Of a stretch of 64,000 bases of DNA, positions 37,251 to 51,000 are shown piece after piece. Where the stretch lies: NCBI GenBank assembly GCA_028583405.1, contig CM053243.1, positions 19,509,550 to 19,573,549 on the forward strand, read 5' to 3'. Below the pieces are notes generated by a model that saw only the letters and a program-made list of their open reading frames with translations, did not search any database and was not told the origin of the DNA. The translations under genes and the position numbers were made by a program. The stretch's first letter is position 1. Every line of letters begins with the position of its first letter. The stretch is from Pogonophryne albipinna. Lineage: Eukaryota > Chordata > Actinopteri > Perciformes > Artedidraconidae.

Positions 37251-38905
37251 GGATGATGCCAGAAAATGCCATCTTTATTGAGAAAACAGTTTTTGCTAGT
37301 AAAAGGGCAACAAGGGACGAAGGGGGAAGGAGGGGAGTTGGATTGTTGATTTTGATGCTCTAATTTGTGCTTTTTCTGCATCAATTCATGCTAGGAATGT
37401 CTTTATTTACAGGTGACAATTCAAAATTGAATTTAATGCATTTCGGATCTGATATAGGCCTACTCTATCCTGCTTTCACATATTTACTTGTAACTATGTG
37501 TTACTGAGCATCACAGATTAGGCATAATGGTTGCATTGAACACAGGTTGTCAAAATAAAACGTCATGTTTTTATTGGTCATCTTCTAAATATTAAGAGGG
37601 TTGTGTCCCATGCATGCCCCCACATACTCTGATGAGCAAATTAATCTGGTCCCAGGTTTTCTGTGTGTCAGAGTTTGTGATAATTAAATTAAACCAAACT
37701 TGATTGGAAATATGCACTAGGGGGCTGCCCTCGCCGTCAACCATGAACCGCAACATCCCTGGTTCCTCGTCTGGCCTCTTCTCTCTCCCTCTCTCCCCCT
37801 CTCTCTATCCTCTAATTTTCTGTAATTATTCAACTGGAACTAATACTGTAAGGCCATACAGTGCTAAAACTAATAATTGAAAATAAGACATGTGAGGCCA
37901 ATAACTGCTTATTGGTTCAACAGTTAACAAAAATTACTTTTTCATAAGGAGCCCCTGTACAACACAAAGCTATAACATGTGCTAATATTTCCCTCCTGCC
38001 CTTATAGGTATAGTACTTTAGTGGGTCAGATTCTATAACAAAAGAATTGAAAAAGAAGAATGAACAGGCAGTGAACCTAGGGGTTTTTTTTGGTTCCCAA
38101 TGCCTCGGGGCAGTTGCTTGCTTTGCCTGGTTGGTAATCTGACCTCTTTCATTCTACGCACATAAACCAAAGGGCGCTGTTTAATCAACGTTTCAGAGAA
38201 TAGGTTAAAAATGGAACAAAAATATATCACAATGAAAATAGGATAAACACTAATAGATACCACCATGAGACTTTCCCAGTTAATTACTTACAGTAAGAGT
38301 AAACATTTGTGATTAGATTTTTTTTTACAGACAAATAGACAAACTGTAGCAGTTGTAACTTGACTAGTGCTGTCACTTAAAGTCCAGTCACAGTGTCTCA
38401 GTTCTCAAAACATGAAAAGCACATATGTCTGCATGCAGGGGCATCAGGAGGGATTAGTAAATCATCAGATTTACAGATTGGCAGTCTATAACAGTTCTGA
38501 TACTTAATCTATCCCCTTGTGACGTTTTTAAAGCTAAAAAACAGATACATGTTATCTCAGTTTGTACTCTAAATATAGCAATCATTATATAATCTCTCAG
38601 AGGAGATGAAATATTTGCTACAAACATTTTGTTTAGTTCAATAAAATACAATCTCAAGTGTTTTTGTTTGACTACACATGATGTAACGTTTCAAAAGCCC
38701 TGTTCTCTGTCACACAAACATGTATTATTGCATTGTTTCCTATAATTGTTCTATCAAAAGAATATTAAATATAGTACGATCTCATACACTTATCTATTCT
38801 CAAGTGGATAGCTGCAATAAAAGAGAAACATGTGCAGCAGAGCACAATCAAGAGCGATGTAAATTAAAGAAACAACTCACAAAGGAAACAGAACAGTTCA
38901 AAATA
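37251..38905. other. Intergenic stretch, nothing recognised
   Basis: This lies between the GC-rich block and the strc polyA signal. Short CT-rich tracts occur near 37,775-37,810. No gene, tRNA or clear repeat was seen. Confidence 0.45.
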
Positions 38906-38911
38906 TTTATT
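38906..38911 (-). terminator. PolyA signal AATAAA of strc
   Basis: On the minus strand a canonical AATAAA lies about 62 nt after the strc stop codon (38,973-38,975), followed by a T/G-rich stretch. This is a normal spacing for 3'-end processing. Confidence 0.75.
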
Positions 38912-38972
38912 TGAAGTACAAATATGTTGTTACCAAGGGAGGTCAAGGGACAATTACTCTCATTCCAGCTTG

Positions 38973-39052
38973 TTAAATTAGTTGCCATAACAAGAGGCAC
39001 AGAGCCAGTGAGCGGATAGAGAAGCTGTCTGCTGCTGGAGCCGAGTTTCTCC
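38973..39052 (-). other. strc: strc exon 29: C-terminal GPI-signal-like segment
   Basis: The last 26 residues contain small residues (NSAPAADS) followed by a hydrophobic tail SLALCLLLWQLI and the stop. This is the arrangement of a GPI-anchor attachment signal and fits the membrane-tethering model for stereocilin. The actual omega site is not certain from sequence. Confidence 0.7.
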
Positions 39053-42000
39053 CTGTGGAAGCAGAAACACAGCATTTATTATCACCTTATTTACACCTCG
39101 TAAAAACCTGTGAGTGCAAACAAGTAATATAAAAGATATACACTCACAAACATTTCATCAAGTAAACAAGACAACCTCATTATGAAGGAGGTTATTAAAA
39201 ATACATTTGATCCTCCTAATGTTTTTTTTAAAGACACACCTCTCAGCTCCAGCAGTACGTCTCCTTCATATCTTGCGAGGCCGACAGCGTGCCTCTGCTC
39301 GGTGTCCAGCTCTGCCCACTGCTCCTCGGAGACGGCCCACGCCTGCTCCGCACTCAGCCACGACATCTGAACAGCACTGAACACCACCTGTCAAACACAG
39401 ACATACACACACACACACAAGATACTGTCATTCGAGAGGAGCCACTTATGAACCTATTAGGGGTGTTGGGATATACTGGTATTAACAATAACTTTGATAT
39501 TTATTATTTAAATCATGCCAAAATACACTCTTGATAATATTGTGTAAAGGATCCAGCACCTCTTTAAAAAAAAAATCCCTTTCTGTTCTGACTTTGTCTT
39601 CCTCCCAAACATCCAATATACAAATTAATATAATTAGTTTGCCAAAAAAAGAGAGAAGATACATCAAACAAAGACAAAGGTTAATTTATAGATATGGAAA
39701 TAACACTTTAACTTTTGAAACTTTAAATGCACTTTTCTGGTAATACTTCAAATGTATACTTGGGTAAGGTTTTTATTTGTGGTGGAGTATTTTCTCAGTG
39801 ATACAGTAGATTTATACTTTTAGTTATTTCAAGAATTTAAGTACTTTTTTCCCCACAACAGCAAAATAAAATCAAACCATCATTTATTTGTTTTAAATAC
39901 CCCTATTTTTCCTAATGTAACAAGTCAAAAAAGTTATTGATTCATTTCTTTAACACTTTTATAAGGCTTTGATTGTTGTTGAAGTAAAATGTCATATCTT
40001 AAAAGTATGAGATATTTGCCATTAGTGCAATAAACATGTAATTAATATACCTTTATAATGAAGCTATTGAGTGTCTTGTAGTTTAGCTTGAATTAATTAG
40101 CCATAGAATCGTGGTTCACACTCACTGCCATTTTTCGCGGGGACATTAGGGCGATGGCTCCAGGTGAGATTCCCTCCACCTGTTCTTGTACCAGAGCTGA
40201 CAGCACCATGTCCTCCAGGCCCACTGGACAGAGACACAAACAATGTTTAGTCAGAAAATAATCTTCTTCTTGTAAAATCACAGGTAGTATAAACATTTGT
40301 CGAAACTTGTATAGACGCTCAGGGATATTTTTAATTGCAACTTTCCATCCAGGAGTTGTCGTTTACTGCTTGCACCCTCCTCACTTAAAACAATTTAAGA
40401 AAAGGTTTATCACAAAAACGTTCACACCCCGAAGGATATTATGTTCCATTGTACCTGCTATTGTCCCAATTTCCGTGAAAACTTCTGGTCCCCAAGCACT
40501 GAGTGGACCAAAGGCCTCAGGTCTGGACAAACGGCTTGTCAACGCCTCCATCTGCTGCTCCGTGCACGGCAGGGACGTCTCCCGCAGGAACAGGACAGCC
40601 AGACTGCAGTGTGAGAAAACGATTTAGCACTTTATCCTCCTCTGGGTATGCAGAATGTTTTATGAGTATTATGCTTCTAAGAAATGCACACAAGCCTCCT
40701 GTTATTTACACTGAACAAAAATATAAATGCAACACTTTTGTTTTTGCTCCCATTTTTCATGAGATGAACTCAAAGATCTAAAGCATTTTCTATATACACA
40801 AAATAACCATTTCTCTCAAATATTGTTCACAAATCTGAAAAAAATCTGTGATAGTGAGCACTTCTCCTTTGCCTAGATAATCCATCCCACCTCACAGGTG
40901 TGGCATATCAAGATGCTGATTAGACAGCATGATTATTGCACAGGTGTGCCATAGGCTGGCCACAATAAAAGGCCACTCTGAAACGTGCAGTTTTGCTTTA
41001 TTGGGGGGGTCCGGGGGGGGTCCGAAAACCAGTCAGTATCTGGTGTGACCACCATTTGCCTCACGCAGTGCAACACATCTCCTTCGCATAGAGTTAATCA
41101 GGTTGTTGATTGTGGCCTGTGGAATGTTGGTCCACTCCTCTTCAATGGCTGTGCCAAGTTGCTGGATATTGGCAGGAACTGGAACACGCTGTCGTATACG
41201 CCGATCCAGAGCATCCCAAACATGCTCAATGGGTGACATGTCCGGTGAGTATGCTGGCCATGCAAGAACTGGGATGTTTTCAGCCTCCAGGAATTGTGTA
41301 CAGATCCTTGCAACATGGGGCCGTGCATTATCATGCTGCGACATGAGGTGATGGTCGTGGATGAATGGCACAACAATGGGCCTCAGGATCTCGTCACGGT
41401 ATCTCTGTGCATTCACAATGCCATCAATAAAATGCACCTGTGTTCGTCGTCCATAACATAGGCCTGCCCCTACCATAACCCCACCACCACCATGGGCCAC
41501 TCGATTCACAACATTGACATCAGAAAACCGCTCACCCACACGACGCCACACACGCTGTCTGCCATCTGCCCTGAACAGTGAAAACCGGGATTCATCCGTG
41601 AAGAGAACACCTCTCCAACGTGCCAGACGCCATCGAATGTGAGGACGAACATTCGACGACGACGACGAACCGGAGTCAGGTCGAGACCCCGATGAGGACG
41701 ACGAGCATGCAGATGAGCTTCCCTGAGATGGTTTCTGACAGTTTGTGCAGAAATTCTTTGGTTATGCAAACCGATTGTTGCAGCAGCTGTGCGAGTGGCT
41801 GGTCTCAGACGATCTTGGAGGTGAACATGCTGGATGTGGAGGTCCTGGGCTGGTGTGGTTACATGTGGTCTGCGGTTGTGAGGCCGGTTGGATGTACTGC
41901 CAAATTCTCTGAAACGCCTTTGGAGACGGCTTATGGTAGAGAAATGAACATTCAATTCACGGGCAACAGCTCTGGTGGACATTCCTGCTGTCAGCATGCC

Positions 42001-45000
42001 AATTGCACGCTCCCTCAAAACTTGCGACATCTGTGGCATTGTGCTGTGTGATAAAACTGAACATTTTAGAGTGGCCTTTTATTGTGGCCAGCCTAAGGCA
42101 CACCTGTGCAATAATCATGCTGTCTAATCAGCATCTTGATATGCCACACCTGTGAGGTGGGATGGATTATCTCGGCAAAGGAGAAGTGCTCACTATCACA
42201 GATTTTTTCAGATTTGTGAACAATATTTGAGAGAAATGGTTATTTTGTGTATATAAAAAATGTTTTAGATCTTTGAGTTCATCTCATGAAAAATGGGAGC
42301 AAAAACAAAAGTGTTGCATTTATATTTTTGTTCAGTGTAGCAACTGTAGGCAGGTGGATGTTAAATCAATGTATGTCTCTCTGAAACCTAAAGCAACTAA
42401 TTCTGTTATAGAATTTAAAGGATTTATACTTTTTTATCAATGCTGCTCAGTAGTGTTGTGTAGGTGCAGTATTCGTCAACATCTTTGGACTGTATGTGGT
42501 GGACGTACTCAGATCACTTATTAAGGATAACAGACATACTTAGTGTTTAAATACTCTGTTAAAGTCCTGCATTCAAGTAGAAAAGTGTAAGCATTCAAAT
42601 GTAATCAAAGTATAATAAGTAAATGTACTCATTCTGCAGAATCATATAATAGAAAATAGCCTCAAATGGAAATAAATATATAAATAAATACCTGTGCAGT
42701 ACTAGTAAATGTATTTTTTAAGATTTTAGCACTGGGTATATGTTCATCTTTGTTTTGATGCCATTTACCTGTATTGTATATATGTCACAATTATTTTTGA
42801 CTATATTGCTGAGTGTGATCCTTCTTTTATAGCGTGTTATTTGGTCTTGTTTGGTCTTGTAAATTGTTCCCCATGCAGATGGCACCTTGTATGGCGGCCT
42901 CTGCCTCTGTGTGAACCGGGGAATGCTGACTTGTATTTGTAAAAGCACTTTGAGTGGTCGTAAAGAATGGAAAAGTGCTATATAAATTCAGTCCATTTAC
43001 CACTAACCATTTACCTACTACATACTTTACATACTTTACTTTACATACTTTAGATATGGGACTGACCTGAGGTTATAGGCGCTCAGTCTTCTGATCTCTG
43101 AGGGATACAGGCCACACATCAGATGGCCAAACGTTGCCAGATCAAGAGATGTTAACTGCTCCACTTTCAGTTTTCGTTTCCGCATCACACCTAAAATCAA
43201 CGCTCTCATCTTTAAACAAAAACACAGAAACATTAAACACATACTAATAATATCAAAGTGTTTATGAGGAGATAATTCCCGTTACTTCCAGTTGTACATC
43301 AGAATGTTAAATACTATACCTTCTTTGGGCTCCAGTGTGTCAGTGTCCCCAGATGTGCCAACACTCCCTGGTCTGTGAGGTTGGCGTCGTGCAGCTCTCT
43401 GTCTCCCATCTCAGTCACCAGCGGGCCCAGAGCTAGCACCTGATCCCCCCCCAGCTCTCTCACCGGACCGAAAGACTGCAGTGAGTGAAGAACCACAACA
43501 TGTTTCAACCACAGATTATGTTGATGTTAAGACGTTTTACTCTGCTGTAATCTCTCTCATGGTTGGCAACTACTAGCCAGGAAGAGACTGAAGAAAGCAG
43601 AATCACACCAACACCACAATTACATGTGTTTACATAATTATGAGGTCTAACAAACACCGAAGGTGTCACTTTGGGCTCTTAATCTGATAATATAATGTAG
43701 GCTAAAATATTGGTCACAGGTTACATTATTTGAGTAACATTTTCAATGCAGCGCTTTTACCTGTAACCTAGTGTTTTAACAGTGTGGAATTAGAATTTGT
43801 ACTTATACTGTACTCAGATTGGCCTGATGGGAACAATGTCTACTGTATACCGCGAGGGGGAAAGGTGATGTGAAAAAACACAACAAAGATGAACATCTAC
43901 AGTACCTACAGTTGCTAGATGGACGAATTAAGAAGTGTCATGTATACAACATTAAAAGACTATGTATAACCTGAAGGAAAAATCAGGTGAGTTTAAAATA
44001 GTTGGGTTTATTTTCTAACATTTCTGAATTACGTCTGTTTAATTTGTTTCTTTGTATTTATTATTGCTGTTGTTGTTTTATCCCGCACAAAAATTATTCA
44101 CAAGGGCTTTTAATTCCCGGAATGTAATTTCTTATTTTCCCCTGTTTTTTTTATTTATTTTCTTAGAATAGTTATATACTCAAGAGAAAATACTGGTTGG
44201 ATGGGTTATAGGGGATGTGTGGTGGTAGTGGGGAAGGGGTGAGAAATGGGCTGATTCAGCCTTAGGGCGTTTATAAAGAAAACAATAAAGATAATGCTCG
44301 GGTGAAGAAATATATTTGAGACATTCTAAACCTCCTGTGGTCTTTCACAGTTTTACTGACCTGTCTGAGTTTCACCCAGAGTGCTCGGCGTTGCTCAGAG
44401 CTGAGAGAAGCATCCTGAGCAAAAACTTCTACGCACTGATTCAGATCCTGCTGTGACATACGGCTGAGCTGAGTGGAGGTCCAAGCTGAAGGAAACGTCC
44501 CTCTGATGTCTGCACAGCTTGGGACTGGCACTGCACAAAGAGACGGCAGTGAATTTAACACTCTGTTAAAACGTACACCAAACATAAGCCACAGTATCAC
44601 GCCAGCTTAGATAGAAAATATTCAGAGAACCTTTTGCCCTCCTGCTCCGAGCTTTGACAATCCCTCGAATGAGACTCTGAGTCTTCAGTTTCTGCCGCTG
44701 CTGGTCCACACACTGAGCAACACAGACTCTGCCCACCACACTGTCCTCCCAGAGACTTTGGCCCTCCAGCACCTGCTCCACTGTGTCTGTATTCAACACT
44801 GTCTGCACAGGGGAAACACATATGATCAGGCCGTGTCTTAGAAAAGCAGTTAAGATTAATTAATTCCCTGGGTTGATGCTTTTAGGTGCTTACCAGAGGG
44901 ATGGAGTTAAGCTGCTTTGTGGAGAGAGAAAACACCAGCCGGCCCAAATGTTCCACATCCCCAACCTGCCATTTAGACGGCTCCCTGGCAATGAGTACAC

Positions 45001-48000
45001 ATATCTTACTATCACTGCAGATGTATGCAAACCATGTCTTACAAGCAAGTTTTCTATATGGAATTTCATGTATTTTAGAGGATAGGAATCAAAAGGTATA
45101 AACCGAATACTTGCTTTCACTTATTTATGATTTTTACGGTTCTATGGATGGGACTCCCTGTCAGTCCATCACTTTGTTTCAGACTGACACATCTCAATGA
45201 CTTTTTGGTGGATTACCATGAAACTTTACTACACACATTTATGTTTACCTAAGGATGAACTGAAATAACTTAGATATATTTTAACGTGTCATCGTGCACA
45301 ATCAAAATATAAATGTCTATATGTTTTTAAAAAAGATGTCTAGAAAATATATGTTGCAACCAAAAATTATATCTTTGAAATCTTTTGAAATGAGCCACTA
45401 ACATACTTTTGACATAGGTGTCACAACCATCACATTTTCAGATAGCTGTTGCTATTATAACTCACTATTTTAAAATAATTTTTTTAATCAATATCTTAAC
45501 ATTTTATTGACCCAGGTGTTATAACCAGGACATGAGGAGTGTTTTTACCCGAGCAGGTCTTTCTTTGTGAGCAGGGCACTCATTTCTCTCAGAGTCTCTT
45601 TAGGAAGGCAGAAACTTCTCATCTCTTCGAGCTGCAGAGCCACAGCTGCTCTGTCCACCAGAGCCAAACTGTCCCGGTCCAGGAAAGGCAGTAAAGGCCC
45701 GAGGACGTCCAGAGTGGAGCCATCAATCTCCCCCTGAGCCTGAAAAGAGCCCTGCAGAGCACCACACTGTCAGTAGGGCTGGATTACAGGGATTTCACAC
45801 TGATATGACTTCACTGGTGTGACATGCTGTTGAGAGGATGAAGCAGGTTATATTCTGAATCTCTGTCTCCATCTGTTCTCTGTTTGTGTCTGTTCGTGTG
45901 TGCTTTCTTGAAATAGCCTGAAAAAAACCAAATGCTGTGTGGTCTTTCTGCCACATCAGTTTGTTTAAACAAACCAAATACATGAGTCACCATCACAGAG
46001 ACAAGCGCTAATTTCCTTTTACCTAAAAATAGCATTTGTTCTGAATGCTCATGGTGCCAGTTTATCATCTTAAATACCCTGAGGTTAATTAAGGATTTCT
46101 GTTCCAACATAAGGATGTTAATAGATTACATGCAGCATGGTTTCTGATCACTTTTCTATTTTAAGAAATGTGTCAACTCCTGCACATCATCTAAAGATAC
46201 GCAGATGATGAATGCAGTATTTTTATGGGTTTTGTTTGTGTTTACCAGCTCAGTTACGGCCTTCTCTGCCAAATTTGTCTGCTTGTAATATGGCAGTCTG
46301 AGGAAATCCTCAAAGTGTGCCTGAATGTGGTCCAGAATGGCTCTGAAGGATACATTAGAGAGATCCTCTATCATTGTCACGCTGAAATAGAACAGAGCAG
46401 AAGTGTTAAAGCAGTTATTTTGGCAAAACGGTGAAATATTTAAGTTTTAAAAAGAGATACATACGGTAAAGTTACAGCAAACTCAGAGCTCAAAGCACTG
46501 AGGTCGAGCTCAGGTTGTTTCCTCAGTTCTTCTACAATACATTTTCTCTGGAAACACAGACAGAACATATCTGAACTTGTTAGAATCAAACATAATATTG
46601 TCATTTGATATGTGAAAACAGCACATTCATGAATCATGGCTACGTATCAGAGACTATAATAAAGACTTTGAGAGGTGCTGAAGTGTTTGTTCCTCACCAG
46701 AGCCGGTCTCACGCCTCCAGGGAGCTCACTCACAAAGTGAAGCAGCTCTGCAAAATCTGTATCGTTGATCCAAAGCCTCAACAAGTCACAACTCATGCCA
46801 CTGGCAATATTACCCAGATTCCTAAAAGTAAAAAGATAAGTTGTATTTAAATTGCTTATTGGATGAGTATCACACCTGGAAATGTGTTCAATTTGCAAGT
46901 TCAAATACATCATGATTAACACCAATGATCTCAAGGATCTGGTGCAATTCATCCAACTTACCTCACCATCTTGTGGGTAATGTTTTTAAATGTATGGATC
47001 TTTTTGAACAGAAGCTGAGCCTGTCACGACAAAGAAAATAAATAATATTGTTCACACATTTTTGTAATGATCCCATAACCCTCCCATACAAGCCAGCATT
47101 ATCCAATACATGTTTCTAAAGGATGAACCATTTCCACAACACTTTCCTCTAATGCCTCAGTCTGGACTCAAGAGTGGATGAAGAATTGTTCATCGATAAA
47201 CAACCTCATAACTAATTTTACACACCATACAAACGTTTGCACATTGTATGCACATATTTAAAAGGAACACTTTTTAATTGTAACTTGTTTTATTTGTGTT
47301 GTTAATGTGTGTTTCTGTGCTCTATTCTTTGTTCAGGGTGGTTGCGATTGTGTACTGCTTCTGTGACATGAGTTGTGCCCCTAGGTATAACAAAAAGTAT
47401 CTCTATCTGTTGAAGCTGTGGAAACATGTCTCCAACTTTTGGTTTGCTTAAAATCCATCTCCAGCTGCACAGCAAAAATGTAGTCTGGGTTTAAATTCAA
47501 CTTCTTTTTTTTACATCACTGATGTAGCCCACCAGATACACTACCTTGTATTTTTATTTATTTTTATTCTTGTAAAGCACATTATATGAAAGGTGCAATA
47601 CCTAATAAACTTAACTTACTCTCTAAATAGGTGCAAAGAGTTTTGGGTTAAACCTAAAAACATTCAGATTAGTATTGAATTGAATTATTGAAGGAACAAC
47701 AGTGTGGTTGACGTGTTGCTTAAAATCACACAGATGTCTCCAAAATATCAAACACAATGGCAAGGTATAGAAAGATTAAACTTTTGGTTTGTATAAACAT
47801 CATATTTTTGGTTTTATATTAAGTGTCACAGTATACTGCGATGCAGCCACTCACTGAAAAGGGCAAACTTTATTGATTTGACTCAGGTCTTGTTAGGCCG
47901 GGAACAGGAGGTGAAATATACTCTTGGCTGTGACAAAATCCCTTTAAGGAAGCCATTATTAATTTATACTACACTCCTCTACACCATTGTATTACATCCA

Positions 48001-51000
48001 AACTAATTAGCTTGATGGCAGCTGATGCGTGGGGAGTATTAATATCCTGAAAGGCTCACCTGAAGCATATCTAATGAGTTGCAGATTAATGGGACCGAAG
48101 CTGGTAACATTTTCTTCTTTAGTCAGAGAACCACATTGTTGTTGTATCAATGCAGTGTGAAACAGCACACAAAGGTAGGTTAAGGTAAAGTGCGCACCTG
48201 CTGTGGCGACCAGCGCACGTCTCTGTACAGGCCAACATCTCTCAGAACTGTTTCCCCATTTAAAGTTTCTGTCAGCTTCCTCAGAGGCAGCCATGGTAGA
48301 AGGCAGTTCACCTGCTGAGTGATGTTCTGCGAGTCTCTGTGAAGAGCCTGTTAACTCACACAACAATACAAGAAGGTGAATTTAAACCAAGAAGCCTTTA
48401 AAGTAAACATAAAAAAGGACGACATATGTGGATCAAATTAACACTTCCTGGAAAACCAAATTAGCTAGATAATTAGTCCAATGTTTTTTTAATTAACTTA
48501 AATGTCATATTTGCCCTGTGAGATTTATCTGTCAGGAAGGAAATTAACCTTACCACCTCTATTGTCAATCTAATCCTCATGTGACAACAGACGAGCCAAA
48601 GCTAATTATAAGGAGGGAGGAAAAGTTAAGAGAAGTGTTGTACAGATATTAGCAGCGTCACCTCCTGCATTGCATTGTATAGCATGGCTCTATGTCCGGG
48701 TTTAAGCTCAATTAGCATGGTCCTCCAGCACTGACAGTGGGCAGCTTCACTGATCTCAGGCCACTGGAGGTCTCTGAGCACAGCGGGGGAGAGACCCGAG
48801 AATAACGGCCTCAGTCTGCACAGTTGGTCTACAGTGAGCTGCCAGGGAGAGAGAAACACACTGATGAAAGTGCAGTGGGCTGAAATGCAGCAAATATATT
48901 TTGAAAGCTGTGTACTTACAGTGGTGTTCTGTGATATTTTGTATAATATTTGAAAAGCCTGGGAACATTTAAAATGAAGAGATATTCAAACATCGATATA
49001 GAAATGTTATCGTGTAAAGGTCACATATCTCACACATTATCATCTTCTTTCACTAGAAATTTGGCAAGCATTGTCTGCAGTTCTGAGAAAACCCTCACAG
49101 TACATGTAACAGTCAAGGCTGAATCTTAGATCCATGTAGTATCTTAGAGAAAATGCTTTTTTGATTTGTTAACCAAATGTAATAATTTTTATGGAAATCA
49201 AACATTTATTTGACCTAAAACGTTTGGTTTTCGAATATCGAATCACCCAATCAAATGATTTCCAAAGCCTAAACAGTTTAATCATTAAGAGTAGCACAAC
49301 AACATTCTGCTCTTTATTTGTGTGTAACTTTCATTGTTGTAAATTGAATGTTGTGGCACTCTGATTGTATTAATAATATGTCTTTGTTAATATTCTCTGA
49401 TGTATGTCTATTTGAACATTCCTGCATTTCTCCAAACACTCTGTAAAGCACGTTTGACCTGACTAATACTAAAACATGACAAGAAGTCACATGAAAAATG
49501 AAAAGTATATCCCTGCTGACCTGTGCTGGGGAGTAACTGTGTGATCCTGGTTGTGAGAGGATTTCCAGAAGTTGCTGTGAGGGGAGCGACAGCAGGAAGG
49601 AAGTTCCTAACTGAGGAAACAGACCGCTGAGGGCCGAGAGCTCCCGAGGGGCCATGCTGCTGACGTTCAGGGCTTCAGCACCGGGTATCAACCAAGAGGA
49701 CAGCTGACCACGAAACATAGTTTAACAGACATAGTCAGTATTGAGGACGTTGTTTTAAAGCAGATTTGATGTATTGGACTCATGAACAGTTGCTGCTCAC
49801 CCTGCCGCTGGTGCTGACCAACCCTTTGGACATGCACTGAGCCAGCTGCTGCCAGAGAGCCGAGGACACAGCCGAGTCCTGGAGAAATGATCCCAGCTCC
49901 CCTGGATCCAGGTAACAGACAAGCACTCCTAACCTGCAACACACATGGGATGGCACTTTGGTTTTGGCACTTTGGTTTTGGCACTCTAGAGAGAGCGAGA
50001 CTAGAGAGAGAGTTTCTGGGTCTCACCTCGGTATGTCATCACGTGTAAAATTATTCCTCTTGCTGAAGAGCGTCCGCAGCACATGGCGCCCCCTTACACC
50101 ATCCAGACTGCTGTTGCCTAGCAACTCTAGCAGAGGAGTAAGCTAGACGGAAATAAAGCATAAAAAGGTTTAATTTACTAGTTTCTCCACAAATTCTGAT
50201 TCGTATATACAACTGTATACAAATGCTTATAAAAAACAAGTTGTATAAGTTTCGCTATAAATTATCAACAAAAGTGTATCCAGAGCTGGAACGATAAGTA
50301 CATTGAGAAAAACATTTTGCATTAAATAATGGTTCCAGCTTCTCAAATGTGACAATGTTCTGCTATCTTTCTATATTTTAAAACATCATCTGCTATTCCA
50401 AACAAACTTGTTCTTAAGTAACATTCTTAATGCAGCAATTGTATTGGTAACAAAGTCTTTTTAAAGTGTGTAAGTAGCTATTTGGTTGAGTAAAGAATCT
50501 AAATAAGTTCTCCATTGAGTGATGGTTTAATGTAATGAAGGTGGAGAGCACTGCCACATCTTCCATAACTGGAGTGAGATCTACACTGAACAAAAATATA
50601 AACGCAACACTTTTGTTTTTGCTCCCATTTTTCATGAGATGAACTCAAAGATCTAAAACATTTTCTATATACATAAAATAACCATTTCTCTCAAATATTG
50701 TTCACAAATCTGAAAAAATCTGTGATAGTGAGCACTTTGCCGAGATAATCCATCCCACCTCACAGGTGTGGCATATCAAGATGCTGATTAGACAGCATGA
50801 TTATTGCACAGGTGTGCCTTAGGCTGGCCACAATAAAAGGCCACTCTGAAACGTGCATCTTTGCTTTATTGGGGGGGTCTGGGGGGGTCCGAAAACCAGT
50901 CAGTATCTGGTGTGAGGTGTAGGATTAGGGTTAGGGGTAGGGTTAGGGTTAGGGTTAGTGTAATGTTGTGAATCGAGTGGCCCATGGTGGTGGTGGGGTT

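Noticed and set aside
41620..42051. 143-codon plus-strand frame
   Set aside because: It is the antisense shadow of the second Tc1-like transposase.
48007..48366. 119-codon minus-strand frame starting MLCELTGSSQRLAEH
   Set aside because: Wrong frame of strc exon 15. Using the acceptor at 48,348-48,350 gives the stereocilin-like NCLLPWLPLRKL reading and preserves phase.
49688..50026. 112-codon minus-strand frame as a separate gene
   Set aside because: It reads strc exon 11 in the wrong frame. The correct frame (LGVLVCYLDPGELGSFL) joins in phase with exons 10 and 12.
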